From contig JAGLQE010000254.1 in the NCBI GenBank assembly GCA_023137005.1, positions 1-5,581 on the forward strand: a stretch of DNA of 5,581 nucleotides, given 5' to 3'. This document shows positions 1 to 5,423 of the stretch, in pieces. How positions within the stretch are numbered: the stretch's first letter is position 1; each line of letters starts with the position of its first letter. A model generated the notes under the pieces. The model had not been told where the DNA came from and ran no database searches. It was given only the letters and a program-made list of their open reading frames with translations. Source of the stretch: Thermoplasmata archaeon. GTDB lineage: Archaea; Thermoplasmatota; Thermoplasmata; SG8-5; JAGLSY01. The position numbers were made by a program, and so were the translations under genes.

Positions 1-545
1 AAGTCCTGGCATTCTTGAATATTCGTACAAACAGGAATATTCGCCCTTCCCAATCTGATATAGACCGGACCCTTGTATTCTGCGGCTGCCATCACAGCCC
101 TCTTGGTCTCTGGCGCATCAGCCGGAACAATGACCGTCATATTGGGTAGCACTCTCATTAGGGCGAGGTCCTCTATCATCTGATGTGTGGCTCCATCTCC
201 TCCAACAGTTATGCCAGCATGAGTGGCGACGATCTTAACATCCAATTTCGGGTAGGCCACGCTTTGCCTTATCTGGTCATACACACGACCAGTCACGAAG
301 ATGGCGAAAGTACTTGCAAAGGCGGTCTTACCTGCAGCCGCGAATCCCGCACAGGCGCTTATCATGTTCTGCTCGGCAATTCCGAAGTTGAAATGTCTCT
401 CTGGAAACTTCTCAGCGAACATACCGGTCTTCACTGAGCATGATAGATCCGCACTAGCCACGACTATGTCGCTCCTCTGTTCACCAAGTTCGATCAGTGC
501 TTCTCCGAAGGCATCTCTCTGATTCTTCAATTCCCATTTTTTCAC
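1..545 (-). CDS. Transketolase, C-terminal subunit (partial, 3' end outside window)
   Basis: This is the second half of a split transketolase, which pairs with the N-terminal subunit to move two-carbon ketol units between sugar phosphates in the cytosol (non-oxidative pentose phosphate chemistry). The first 181 residues are visible; family members are usually a little over 300. Seen: the pyrimidine-domain motif FNFGIAEQNM (residues 52-61), whose Glu58 corresponds to the family's TPP-activating glutamate; THAGITVGGDGATHQ (108-122); and RLGR (164-167). The start is a GTG at 545 that overlaps the TGA of the upstream subunit gene as GTGA. No in-frame ATG occurs before residue 42, and an SD-like GGGGGTG lies just upstream inside the preceding gene. 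The overlap implies translational coupling and equal production of the two subunits. The reading frame is open to the window edge, and no frameshift is seen. Confidence 0.93.
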   Translation of the reverse strand, partial: MKKWELKNQRDAFGEALIELGEQRSDIVVASADLSCSVKTGMFAEKFPERHFNFGIAEQNMISACAGFAAAGKTAFASTFAIFVTGRVYDQIRQSVAYPKLDVKIVATHAGITVGGDGATHQMIEDLALMRVLPNMTVIVPADAPETKRAVMAAAEYKGPVYIRLGRANIPVCTNIQECQD

Positions 546-1381
546 TTGCCCACCCCCAGTTCCTTCATGGCTTTCTCATATTCTTCCTTGTTCGGGGATT
601 TTCCGTGGAATCCCACGGCTCCTTCCATGAAACTCACTCCTTTTCCCTTGATGGTATTGGCGATTATCACGGTGGGGTGGCCCTTGGTGTCCTTGGCTTT
701 CTTGAAGGCGGCCAGTATCTCCCTGAAATTATGCCCCTCTATCTCCAGGACATTCCACCCAAAGGCCTTCCACTTGTCTCCCAGAGGTTCCAGGGACATG
801 ATCTTCTCGGTTGGCCCATCCAATTGTAGTTTGTTCCTGTCTATTATGGCAACCAGATTGTCCACCTTGAACTGGGATGCGGACATGGCGGCTTCCCATA
901 TCTGGCCGCAATTGTTCTCACCATCGCCGAGCATGACATAGACCCTGTATTTCTTCCTGTCCAGCTTGGCTGCCAGTGCCATTCCTATACCCATGCTCAG
1001 TCCCTGCCCCTCACTACCTGTGGAGGCATCGACACCTGGTGTTTTCCTCATATCTGGATGACCCTGAAGTCTGGACCCTATCTTTCTGATGGTCTTCAAT
1101 TCCTCGATAGGAAAATAACCGGATTCCGCAAGGCAGGCATACAAGGCTGGAGCAGCATGCCCCTTGCTCAGTACGAAGCGATCCCTGTCCTCCCATTCTG
1201 GCTCATTCGCCTTGTGGTTCATCTCCATGAAATACAATGCCACGAGAATATCGGTGGCTGATAATGAGCCTCCAGGATGGCCTGAACCGGCTCCATATAT
1301 CATTTCGATTATGTGACGGCGAACTTTGCCAGCCATCTCTTCAAGCATTTTGATGTCCTTATCAGGATAACTGTTAACCAT
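542..1381 (-). CDS. Transketolase, N-terminal (TPP-binding) subunit
   Basis: This 279-residue protein is the thiamine-diphosphate/Mg-binding half of a split archaeal-type transketolase, a usual length for this subunit. Motifs in order: SGHPGGSLS (33-41), LSKGHAAPAL (71-80), TGSEGQGLSMGIGMA (121-135), the TPP/metal motif LGDGENNCGQIWEA (151-164), IIDRNKLQLDG (179-189), IKGKGVSFMEG (244-254) and GFHGKSP (257-263). The ATG at 1381 is chosen: homology begins soon after it and AGGGGTAGG lies just upstream. An in-frame GTG at 1420 would add 13 low-complexity residues (RVYSPSRKGVGI) and is less likely. In the canonical GDGExxEG motif the second Glu is Cys (Cys158) here. The gene ends in a GTGA overlap with the C-terminal subunit gene, so the two form an operon. 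It is divergent from the flavin reductase-like gene. Confidence 0.95.
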   Translation of the reverse strand: MVNSYPDKDIKMLEEMAGKVRRHIIEMIYGAGSGHPGGSLSATDILVALYFMEMNHKANEPEWEDRDRFVLSKGHAAPALYACLAESGYFPIEELKTIRKIGSRLQGHPDMRKTPGVDASTGSEGQGLSMGIGMALAAKLDRKKYRVYVMLGDGENNCGQIWEAAMSASQFKVDNLVAIIDRNKLQLDGPTEKIMSLEPLGDKWKAFGWNVLEIEGHNFREILAAFKKAKDTKGHPTVIIANTIKGKGVSFMEGAVGFHGKSPNKEEYEKAMKELGVGK

Positions 1382-1499
1382 TATACCTACCCCTTTACGG
1401 GACGGGGAATACACTCGCACTTCATATTCTTTACTAATGAATCATCATTTCTTTAACACAGAATTTATTATGTTCCATGCCCATCATGGATGTGATAAT
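1382..1499. promoter_or_regulatory. Divergent promoter region, transketolase operon / flavin reductase gene
   Basis: This AT-rich gap separates two divergent starts. On plus, GGATGTGAT (1488-1496) differs by one base from the archaeal SD consensus GGAGGTGAT and decides the ATG at 1500. A TATA-like AATTTATTA lies at 1462-1470. On minus, AAAGAATATG (around 1423-1434) is a possible TATA-like box for the transketolase operon, with AGGGGTAGG as SD. A short CCCC/GGGG inverted repeat sits next to the minus-strand SD. Promoter assignments are by eye and tentative; the plus-strand SD is the firm part. Confidence 0.45.
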
Positions 1500-2024
1500 A
1501 TGGACAAAGAACAGATAGATGATCAGAGACTGGGTATAAGGAATATGCCGCCCTTTCCTACAGGCCTTGTCACTGTTGGTAAGGGAAAGGAAGCAAATAT
1601 CATAACCGTGACACTCATTCACATATTCTCTTTTGATCCACCTCTCATCGGCATTGGTATTTCACCCAAAAGGCATTCTTACGGCCTCCTGATGAAGGAG
1701 GATGAATTCGTTGTCAATATCCCTGGCAAGGATCTTATGAAGGAAATTATGGGCTGTGGGACAGTGTCTGGCTCAAAGATAGACAAATTCGAGCTTTACG
1801 AGCTGGAGAAGATCGATTCCCAGGTGGTCGAATGCCCGTCAATAGGTCAGTGCAAGGTCAGTTTCGAGTGCCGAAAGACAGATGTGTTCACCACTGGAGA
1901 TCATGACTGGTTCATTGGGGAAGTTGTCATGACGATGGTTGAAAAGGGTTATAAAAGAGATGATGGGGTCCTGTACTGGGCTGGAGAGTTCCGAGTGCCT
2001 GGCAAGATCATCAAGGAAAGATAA
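1500..2024 (+). CDS. Flavin reductase-like, FMN-binding split-barrel protein
   Basis: The 174-residue product resembles the flavin reductase-like domain family, small cytosolic proteins that bind FMN in a split beta-barrel and often act as NAD(P)H:flavin or ferric reductases, or as flavoredoxin-like electron carriers. Family-like stretches: MPPFPTGLVTVG (16-27), ANIITVTLIHIFSFDPPLIG (32-51), the ISPKRHSYGLL segment (54-64), EFVVNIPGKDL (69-79), CGTVSGSKIDKFE (86-98) and the late HDWFIGEVV strand (135-143). Length fits a single-domain member. The ATG at 1500 is chosen because it has a near-perfect SD (1488-1496); an upstream in-frame ATG at 1437 would add 21 residues unlike the family. The physiological substrate cannot be read from sequence. 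Neighbouring genes do not suggest a specific redox partner. Confidence 0.85.
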   Translation: MDKEQIDDQRLGIRNMPPFPTGLVTVGKGKEANIITVTLIHIFSFDPPLIGIGISPKRHSYGLLMKEDEFVVNIPGKDLMKEIMGCGTVSGSKIDKFELYELEKIDSQVVECPSIGQCKVSFECRKTDVFTTGDHDWFIGEVVMTMVEKGYKRDDGVLYWAGEFRVPGKIIKER

Positions 2025-2030
2025 TTGTAA

Positions 2031-2045
2031 AATTCAACCTGAATT
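2031..2045 (+). terminator. Small hairpin just after the flavin reductase-like gene
   Basis: A perfect 6-base inverted repeat, AATTCA-ACC-TGAATT, begins seven bases after the TAA stop. It lacks a clear following T-tract, so a terminator role is only possible; it could also be a chance AT-rich palindrome. Confidence 0.2.
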
Positions 2046-2069
2046 CGATCCCAATATCCATACAAAGTG

Positions 2070-2076
2070 TTTTATC
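2070..2076 (+). promoter_or_regulatory. TATA-like box for the Trm112 gene (leaderless start)
   Basis: TTTTATC preceded by purine-rich ACAAAG (BRE-like) lies about 30 bases before the ATG at 2105, and no SD precedes that ATG. With the usual archaeal TATA-to-start-site distance, the transcript would begin at or within a few bases of the ATG, i.e. be leaderless. This is inferred from spacing only. Confidence 0.4.
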
Positions 2077-2104
2077 ATCAATCCGCCATCCCAATCCCGA
2101 TAAT

Positions 2105-2275
2105 ATGAAGCATGAAATGATGGACATCCTGTGTTGCCCCGTGTGCAAATCAGACCTTGAATTGAAGGTGGATGAAGAGAAAGCTGGAGAGATCCTGCAG
2201 GGCACTCTCACATGTAAGAAATGCGACCATGGATACAAGATAGAGGATTCTATTCCCAATCTATTGCCGCCGTGA
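2105..2275 (+). CDS. Trm112-family zinc-binding protein (methyltransferase activator)
   Basis: This 56-residue ORF matches the Trm112/UPF0434 family. In eukaryotes and archaea, Trm112 is a small zinc protein that binds and activates several SAM-dependent methyltransferases acting on tRNA, rRNA and release factor. Seen: ILCCPVCKSDLEL (8-20), with CPVC cysteines 11 and 14 as first zinc pair; LTCKKC (35-40), with Cys37/Cys40 as second pair; and the family's C-terminal signature YKIEDSIPNLLP (44-55, compare Y-I-x-D-GIP-x-LL). Length is typical of archaeal and bacterial members. The ATG is preceded by a TATA-like box at leaderless spacing. Which methyltransferase it partners cannot be told from the neighbourhood. 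Confidence 0.88.
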   Translation: MKHEMMDILCCPVCKSDLELKVDEEKAGEILQGTLTCKKCDHGYKIEDSIPNLLPP

Positions 2276-2322
2276 TGATTTTTAAAATGCTCATTTTTAA
2301 TTGATATTGAAATGAACTCCCA
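2276..2322. terminator. T-rich convergent terminator region, Trm112 / Tsr3 genes
   Basis: The gap between two converging genes contains ATTTTTAAAA (2279-2287), then CATTTTTAATT (2292-2302), giving two T5 runs on plus, the usual form of archaeal intrinsic termination. AAAATG-CT-CATTTT (2284-2297) is also a short palindrome, so some termination on minus is possible. Termination on plus is the stronger case. Confidence 0.5.
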
Positions 2323-2853
2323 TCAAACAAACAGTGCCTGAGCCTCAATTATCTCTTTGGAATTCTTGGCCTTCTCATACTCTTCCAGTGGTTCTCGATT
2401 TAGATCTAAAAAGGTCTGGCCGAATCGAAACTTTGCCAATATCTTCTCGGCCTGCTCCCTATGCCCCAGAATTATGAGGGATGCCCCAAAAGCCTCCACA
2501 CTGGATAGCAAGAACGGTTTTCCATAATTCACTGGGTTGGCTGCCAGCATGAATGGAAGTGACCTACCTTTGCTCTTTCTCCCCACCCTTGGAAAATCCT
2601 CTCCAGTGGCCTTCCATGAAAGGTCCAGCACAGCGAGGCCTGACCTTTCGGCCACTTCATGATCCTCCCTGGATAGCACCTTATCGGCAGTGGGAACCAG
2701 TACCAGGGCTGAAGCTGGTATTTGAGATATCTTCTTAACATTTATAGCCATATCGAACTTTCCAAGCTTCTTGCCAGTGCATTTCTTGGGGTCGCACTGT
2801 TTGCCATCGTAGAAAAACAATCTTACTTCCTTAGCTGCCGTGATATCACTCAT
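2323..2853 (-). CDS. tsr3: Tsr3-type rRNA aminocarboxypropyltransferase (DUF367)
   Basis: This 176-residue protein matches Tsr3, the SAM-dependent enzyme that transfers the 3-amino-3-carboxypropyl (acp) group to a hypermodified nucleotide of small-subunit rRNA during ribosome maturation (m1acp3-pseudouridine in eukaryotes; archaeal homologues have the same SPOUT-like fold). Seen: LFFYDGKQCDPKKCTGKKLG (12-31) with the family's DPKKCTGKKL; LDLSWK (76-81); RSLPFMLAANPVNYGKPFLL (97-116), the strongest signature; and SVEAFGASLIILG (118-130). Length is usual for archaeal members. The ATG overlaps the TGA of the upstream membrane-protein gene (ATGA), so the two are co-transcribed and probably coupled. 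The family often has Cys in the DCSW segment; here it reads DLSW. The stop is followed by a T-rich convergent region. Confidence 0.93.
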   Translation of the reverse strand: MSDITAAKEVRLFFYDGKQCDPKKCTGKKLGKFDMAINVKKISQIPASALVLVPTADKVLSREDHEVAERSGLAVLDLSWKATGEDFPRVGRKSKGRSLPFMLAANPVNYGKPFLLSSVEAFGASLIILGHREQAEKILAKFRFGQTFLDLNREPLEEYEKAKNSKEIIEAQALFV

Positions 2854-3146
2854 TCCTTGGGGGCTTCGCTCTCCTTGAAATTGGGATGGAAAACCTCAGT
2901 TTCAATATAGGTCTTCTGGATCTTGTTCCTGGTGAGTATGGATAGAACATGGCCAGTCAGGTTGATCGTACCGACTATTAGAAGATAAATCCCGATCAAT
3001 AGTTTCAGTTGTTCCCATTCAATGGAAGAAACAATTATGATGACACCAAAGATCAGTGTCATGATGGACGATGCTACGCCTGTGATCCCGATCTTTTTGA
3101 ACACTCTGCTGAAAGGCTCCTCTACTATCTTCTTCTCTTCATTCAT
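2850..3146 (-). CDS. Small two-helix membrane protein, function unknown
   Basis: I do not recognise this 98-residue protein. Visible: a charged N-terminus (MNEEKKIVEEPFSRVFKKIG), a first hydrophobic helix at about 21-41 ending GVIIIVSS, a short acidic turn (EWEQ, 43-46), a second helix at about 47-70 (LLIGIYLLIVGTINLTG), then a basic/acidic tail rich in Lys and Glu. Both termini are probably cytoplasmic, since Lys/Arg flank the outer ends. The start at 3146 is chosen because AGGTGA lies five bases upstream; an in-frame ATG at 3206 would add 20 residues and read through the promoter-like and SD sequence. It overlaps tsr3 by four bases. Nothing shows that it works with Tsr3. Confidence 0.8.
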   Translation of the reverse strand: MNEEKKIVEEPFSRVFKKIGITGVASSIMTLIFGVIIIVSSIEWEQLKLLIGIYLLIVGTINLTGHVLSILTRNKIQKTYIETEVFHPNFKESEAPKE

Positions 3147-3187
3147 GTCTTTCACCTGTCCCCCCAACAAAAAACAAGCATAAAAAC
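3147..3187 (-). promoter_or_regulatory. Promoter and SD of the membrane protein-tsr3 pair
   Basis: Read on minus, AAAAGAG is followed by TTTTTATGC (about 3179-3187), a BRE/TATA-like pair, then about 30 bases later AGGTGA (3152-3157), five bases before the ATG at 3146. This predicts a short SD-bearing leader. The same AT-rich block reads CATAAAAAC on plus and lies about 30-35 bases before the C/D sRNA, so it may serve as a shared bidirectional TATA region. Confidence 0.45.
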
Positions 3188-3217
3188 TCTTTTGTGCTGG
3201 TATCAATATAGGTTGCT

Positions 3218-3277
3218 GCCGCGATGATGATAAAAAAACATTCTGATATGTGATGAATGATGGGCGAACTGAGTGGC
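3218..3277 (+). ncRNA. C/D box guide sRNA (predicted 2'-O-methylation guide)
   Basis: All four boxes are present in order with textbook archaeal spacing. Box C is ATGATGA (3224-3230, consensus RUGAUGA), then a 12-base spacer, then D' CTGA (3243-3246). After a 3-base gap comes C' GTGATGA (3250-3256), then a second 12-base spacer, then box D CTGA (3269-3272). Flanks GCCGC (3218-3222) and GTGGC (3273-3277) can pair to close the terminal k-turn stem. Such RNAs assemble with L7Ae, Nop5 and fibrillarin to 2'-O-methylate the nucleotide paired to the fifth base upstream of D or D'. The D guide (3257-3268) complements a conserved 23S rRNA stretch in the A-loop region; the D' guide (3231-3242) is mostly A and has no obvious target. 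It lies between divergent genes and ends 57 bases before the exonuclease III gene, so it may be transcribed alone or from that gene's leader. Confidence 0.85.
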
Positions 3278-3325
3278 GATTAATTCCATTTCAATACTAA
3301 TCGGTGGAAATAATCTCAATGATCT

Positions 3326-3330
3326 GGTGA
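3326..3330 (+). promoter_or_regulatory. SD of the exonuclease III gene
   Basis: GGTGA, with four bases before the ATG at 3335, matches the core of the archaeal SD and fixes this start. A possible TATA-like GATTAATT sits at about 3278-3285, immediately after the C/D sRNA, which would allow a leader that excludes the sRNA. Confidence 0.55.
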
Positions 3331-3334
3331 AAAT

Positions 3335-4117
3335 ATGAGACTCATATCCTGGAATGTGAATGGCATAAGGGCTGTGTCCAAGAAAGAGATATTCGGTAGT
3401 ATGACCTTCATGGAATGGCTGGCCGAGGAAAGTCCGGATGCCCTATGTCTGCAGGAGACCAAGGCATGGCCCGAGCAATTGAAGAAGGATCTTCTGGAGC
3501 CCGCAGGCTATCATTCTTTTTGGAACCAGGCCGAGAAAAAGGGCTACAGTGGAACATGCATATACACTCGTGAAAAACCGATAGCCAGCTCGACAGGAAT
3601 GGGCATTGAAGAGCTTGACAAAGAAGGGCGGATCGTCAGTGTCGAGTTTCCAGAATTCACTCTTCTCAATATTTACTTTCCGAATGGAAATCAAAATGAA
3701 CAGCGATTGAAGTATAAACTGGATTTTTATGATGCATTCCTGGATCACATCAATGCCCTCAGGGAAAGCGGCCAGAAGGTAATTTTTTGCGGCGATATCA
3801 ATACCGCGCACCACCCCATTGACCTATCCCGACCAAAGGAAAATGAACATGTCTCAGGATTCTTGCGAATTGAGAGAGACTGGCTTGACAAATTGGAGGA
3901 TGAGAATTATACAGACACCTTCAGGCACTTTTGCAAGGAACCAGAGAACTATTCATGGTGGGATTACAAGACACGGGCCAGGGAAAGAAATGTTGGCTGG
4001 AGATTGGACTATTTCTGGGTATCCGATGATCTTCTCCCGAATCTGAAGAAAGCTTTCATCATGTCCGAGATAGTGGGGAGTGACCATTGCCCAGTTGCGA
4101 TAGATATTGAATTTTGA
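3335..4117 (+). CDS. xth: Exonuclease III / AP endonuclease (ExoIII family)
   Basis: This 260-residue protein of the exonuclease-endonuclease-phosphatase fold cuts DNA 5' to abasic sites and trims 3' blocked ends in base-excision repair. All signature residues are visible: SWNVNGIR with Asn7/Asn9 (5-12), LQETK with metal-binding Glu41 (39-43), GYSGTCIYTR (70-79), NIYFPNG with Tyr114 (112-118), FCGDINTAHHPIDL with Asp154/Asn156 (151-164), YSWWDYKTRARERNVGWRLD (206-225) and GSDHCPV with the catalytic Asp250-His251 pair (248-254). Length is typical of the single-domain enzyme. The start has an SD at 3326-3330. The gene stands alone on plus, downstream of the C/D sRNA, and converges on the zinc-ribbon gene with a seven-base gap. 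Confidence 0.96.
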   Translation: MRLISWNVNGIRAVSKKEIFGSMTFMEWLAEESPDALCLQETKAWPEQLKKDLLEPAGYHSFWNQAEKKGYSGTCIYTREKPIASSTGMGIEELDKEGRIVSVEFPEFTLLNIYFPNGNQNEQRLKYKLDFYDAFLDHINALRESGQKVIFCGDINTAHHPIDLSRPKENEHVSGFLRIERDWLDKLEDENYTDTFRHFCKEPENYSWWDYKTRARERNVGWRLDYFWVSDDLLPNLKKAFIMSEIVGSDHCPVAIDIEF

Positions 4118-4134
4118 TAGAATATCACCTATCA
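4115..4134. terminator. Inverted repeat spanning both stop codons of convergent genes
   Basis: TGATAG (4115-4120) and CTATCA (4129-4134) form a perfect 6-base inverted repeat with an 8-base loop. It contains the TGA of the exonuclease III gene and, on the other strand, the TGA of the zinc-ribbon gene. It could act as a compact bidirectional end signal, but no T-tract follows on plus and the stem is weak. Confidence 0.25.
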
Positions 4135-4331
4135 TCTCCAGGCCACTCAACAGTCCTGCTCATGCACCTTGCACAAAGAGCTTTCTCCATATCATCGGCC
4201 TTTGGATTGATCCTTCCACCACATTTTGAGCACCATTCCTTCTCACCCCGCATGATAGCCACCTGATCACAGGCATGCTCGAAATCCTGCATCTGCATGA
4301 AGCGGCCGCAGAAGGGGCAGTAATTGTTCAC
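4125..4331 (-). CDS. Small zinc-ribbon protein, function unknown
   Basis: This 68-residue protein has a CPFCGRF knuckle (Cys5, Cys8), His19/Cys21 in FEHAC, CSKCGGR (Cys34, Cys37) and CARC (Cys53, Cys56), enough ligands for two zinc sites in a zinc-ribbon arrangement. The rest is hydrophilic, ending in GDDR; no membrane segment is seen. The start is GTG, decided by GGAGATGATCC (4336-4346 on minus), which differs by one base from the archaeal SD core, with four bases before the GTG. It lies 21 bases after the DUF2156 gene on the same strand, so the two are almost certainly one transcript. A nucleic-acid- or protein-binding role is plausible from the fold, but I do not recognise a specific family. 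Confidence 0.78.
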   Translation of the reverse strand: MNNYCPFCGRFMQMQDFEHACDQVAIMRGEKEWCSKCGGRINPKADDMEKALCARCMSRTVEWPGDDR

Positions 4332-4352
4332 TATTGGATCATCTCCAAGTCA

Positions 4353-5258
4353 TCATTCTCCTATTCTCAGAATATATTTCTCAATATAATGATCTGGCTC
4401 ATACCGGCTCATGGCCATCTTGAGACCTGGGTCTCCAAGGTCTTGCTCCATGTTAAGCCATTTGACCTCGTCAGGTAATCTGGATACAAATTCCATATTG
4501 AGGTATTGGTGCAATCCTGGGCGCTTCTGATTGACTTTCTCAGATTGGACGATCACCATATCATCACGTATCCTCTCGCCGATCACAAATCCAGATAGCT
4601 TGTCATCAACATACATGACCCCGCCGATAAGCCCCAGCTCTGAAAAATGGTTGAGCGACTCCATAATGGCATATGGCTCTTCTATGAGCTTCAACCTCCC
4701 TAAGTTCCAACCAACATCTTCACGCCATTCTTTCAATTCTAGACATTCATTGGCCAATTCCTTGTCCATGTCAGCATATCTGCATCTGTCCCCATATTTT
4801 TCCATGACATTCTTAATGAGCTGGTTCCTGTTTGCGTGCTTGGAGCTGTTGGGGTCTCCCAGGTTGGATGCCCTATAGACATAATCCCAATTATCTCGGT
4901 CGGGCTGGATATTAAAACCGATCTTCTTGAGCCGGCCTGCCAAAGGCTGGGTAATGGAATCAATGGTGAACTTCTCATTGTCATCGACAGTAGCCTCTAT
5001 TAGGTCCAGGATGCTCTTCCGTGGGCCTTTATCAGTGATGGGTGGATAATAGCTCAACTCACCCAGTGGGCTCATCTCTCTTATTATGAGCATATCGTCC
5101 AGCATGGATATCTGAAGTGGCCGTGTCCGTCTCCAAATGAACATATTGGCAAAAGTAAGTTCAGATGCCTTTGGCTGGACCTCTTTCAGGTATTTATCAA
5201 CCATTTCCTTATGCGGGATACGCATGTACGTGAATTCTGGAAACTTTTTGATAGGCAT
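4353..5258 (-). CDS. DUF2156 (LPG-synthase C-like) domain protein
   Basis: This 301-residue soluble protein resembles the DUF2156/COG4866 family, a tandem GNAT-like fold related to the C-terminal catalytic domain of MprF, which transfers an aminoacyl group from tRNA to phosphatidylglycerol. Seen: SELTFANMFIWR (32-43), WDYVY (124-128) followed by a SSKHANRNQLIKN segment (138-150), EPYAIMESLNHFSELGLIGG (194-213), FVIGER (224-229), SEK (239-241) and NMEQDLGDPGLKMAMSRYEP (269-288), the strongest family signature. No transmembrane helices are seen, unlike MprF, so a cytosolic acyl/aminoacyl-transferase-like activity is inferred and the substrate is unknown. The ATG at 5258 has no SD but sits about 28 bases from a TATA-like box, implying a leaderless mRNA. 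It heads a two-gene operon with the zinc-ribbon gene. Confidence 0.85.
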   Translation of the reverse strand: MPIKKFPEFTYMRIPHKEMVDKYLKEVQPKASELTFANMFIWRRTRPLQISMLDDMLIIREMSPLGELSYYPPITDKGPRKSILDLIEATVDDNEKFTIDSITQPLAGRLKKIGFNIQPDRDNWDYVYRASNLGDPNSSKHANRNQLIKNVMEKYGDRCRYADMDKELANECLELKEWREDVGWNLGRLKLIEEPYAIMESLNHFSELGLIGGVMYVDDKLSGFVIGERIRDDMVIVQSEKVNQKRPGLHQYLNMEFVSRLPDEVKWLNMEQDLGDPGLKMAMSRYEPDHYIEKYILRIGE

Positions 5259-5280
5259 GATTGATTGTTAATACAACTTT

Positions 5281-5290
5281 AATTATAAAT
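5281..5290 (-). promoter_or_regulatory. TATA box of the DUF2156 operon (leaderless)
   Basis: On minus the block reads ATTTATAATT, preceded by purine-rich GGCAAG (BRE-like). Its centre is about 28 bases from the A of the ATG at 5258, and no SD intervenes. This is the clearest promoter in the window and predicts transcription starting at the start codon. A short TTGT-TAAT-ACAA inverted repeat (5265-5276) lies between box and start and could be an operator, with low confidence. Confidence 0.6.
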
Positions 5291-5423
5291 CTTGCCTTTA
5301 TATTCTGGAAAAATCTGATAAGAAAATAAAAATTTTGAAGGAAATCAAGCAATATCATTTTATCCCCATCTTCCATTGCGGATTGACCCGAAACTATAAT
5401 GGACTTGAAAAGGAGGAAATTGA
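5291..5423 (+). other. AT-rich divergent intergenic stretch with candidate promoters for the leader ORF
   Basis: There is no gene here. On plus, TTTATATT (5297-5304), ATTTTATC (5357-5364) and CTATAAT (5394-5400) are TATA-like; the second would give a leader RNA starting near 5388, and the third would put the start at the leader ORF's ATG itself. AAAATTTT (5329-5336) is a simple palindrome. The stretch ends with GGAGG (5412-5416), the SD of the small ORF at 5424. I cannot choose among the promoters from sequence alone. Confidence 0.35.

Noticed and set aside
542..941. Several plus-strand ORFs (for example 497-829, 546-941) antisense to the transketolase genes
   Set aside because: They are mirror readings of a well-conserved coding region, and their products show no recognisable motifs.
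1388..1407. CCCC/GGGG inverted repeat by the transketolase SD as an RNA switch
   Set aside because: Four-base arms with a 10-base loop are too weak to claim; a chance G/C cluster is enough.
1382..1420. N-terminal extension of the transketolase subunit to a GTG at 1420
   Set aside because: The added 13 residues are unlike the family and read through the likely SD; the ATG at 1381 fits better.
1437..1499. N-terminal extension of the flavin reductase-like protein to the ATG at 1437
   Set aside because: The extra His/Phe-rich residues do not look like the family, and the near-perfect SD at 1488-1496 serves the ATG at 1500.
2272..2342. Second C/D box candidate starting with GTGATGA at 2272
   Set aside because: The box overlaps the Trm112 stop codon, and no CTGA occurs at guide spacing; the next CTGA is about 60 bases away without C'.
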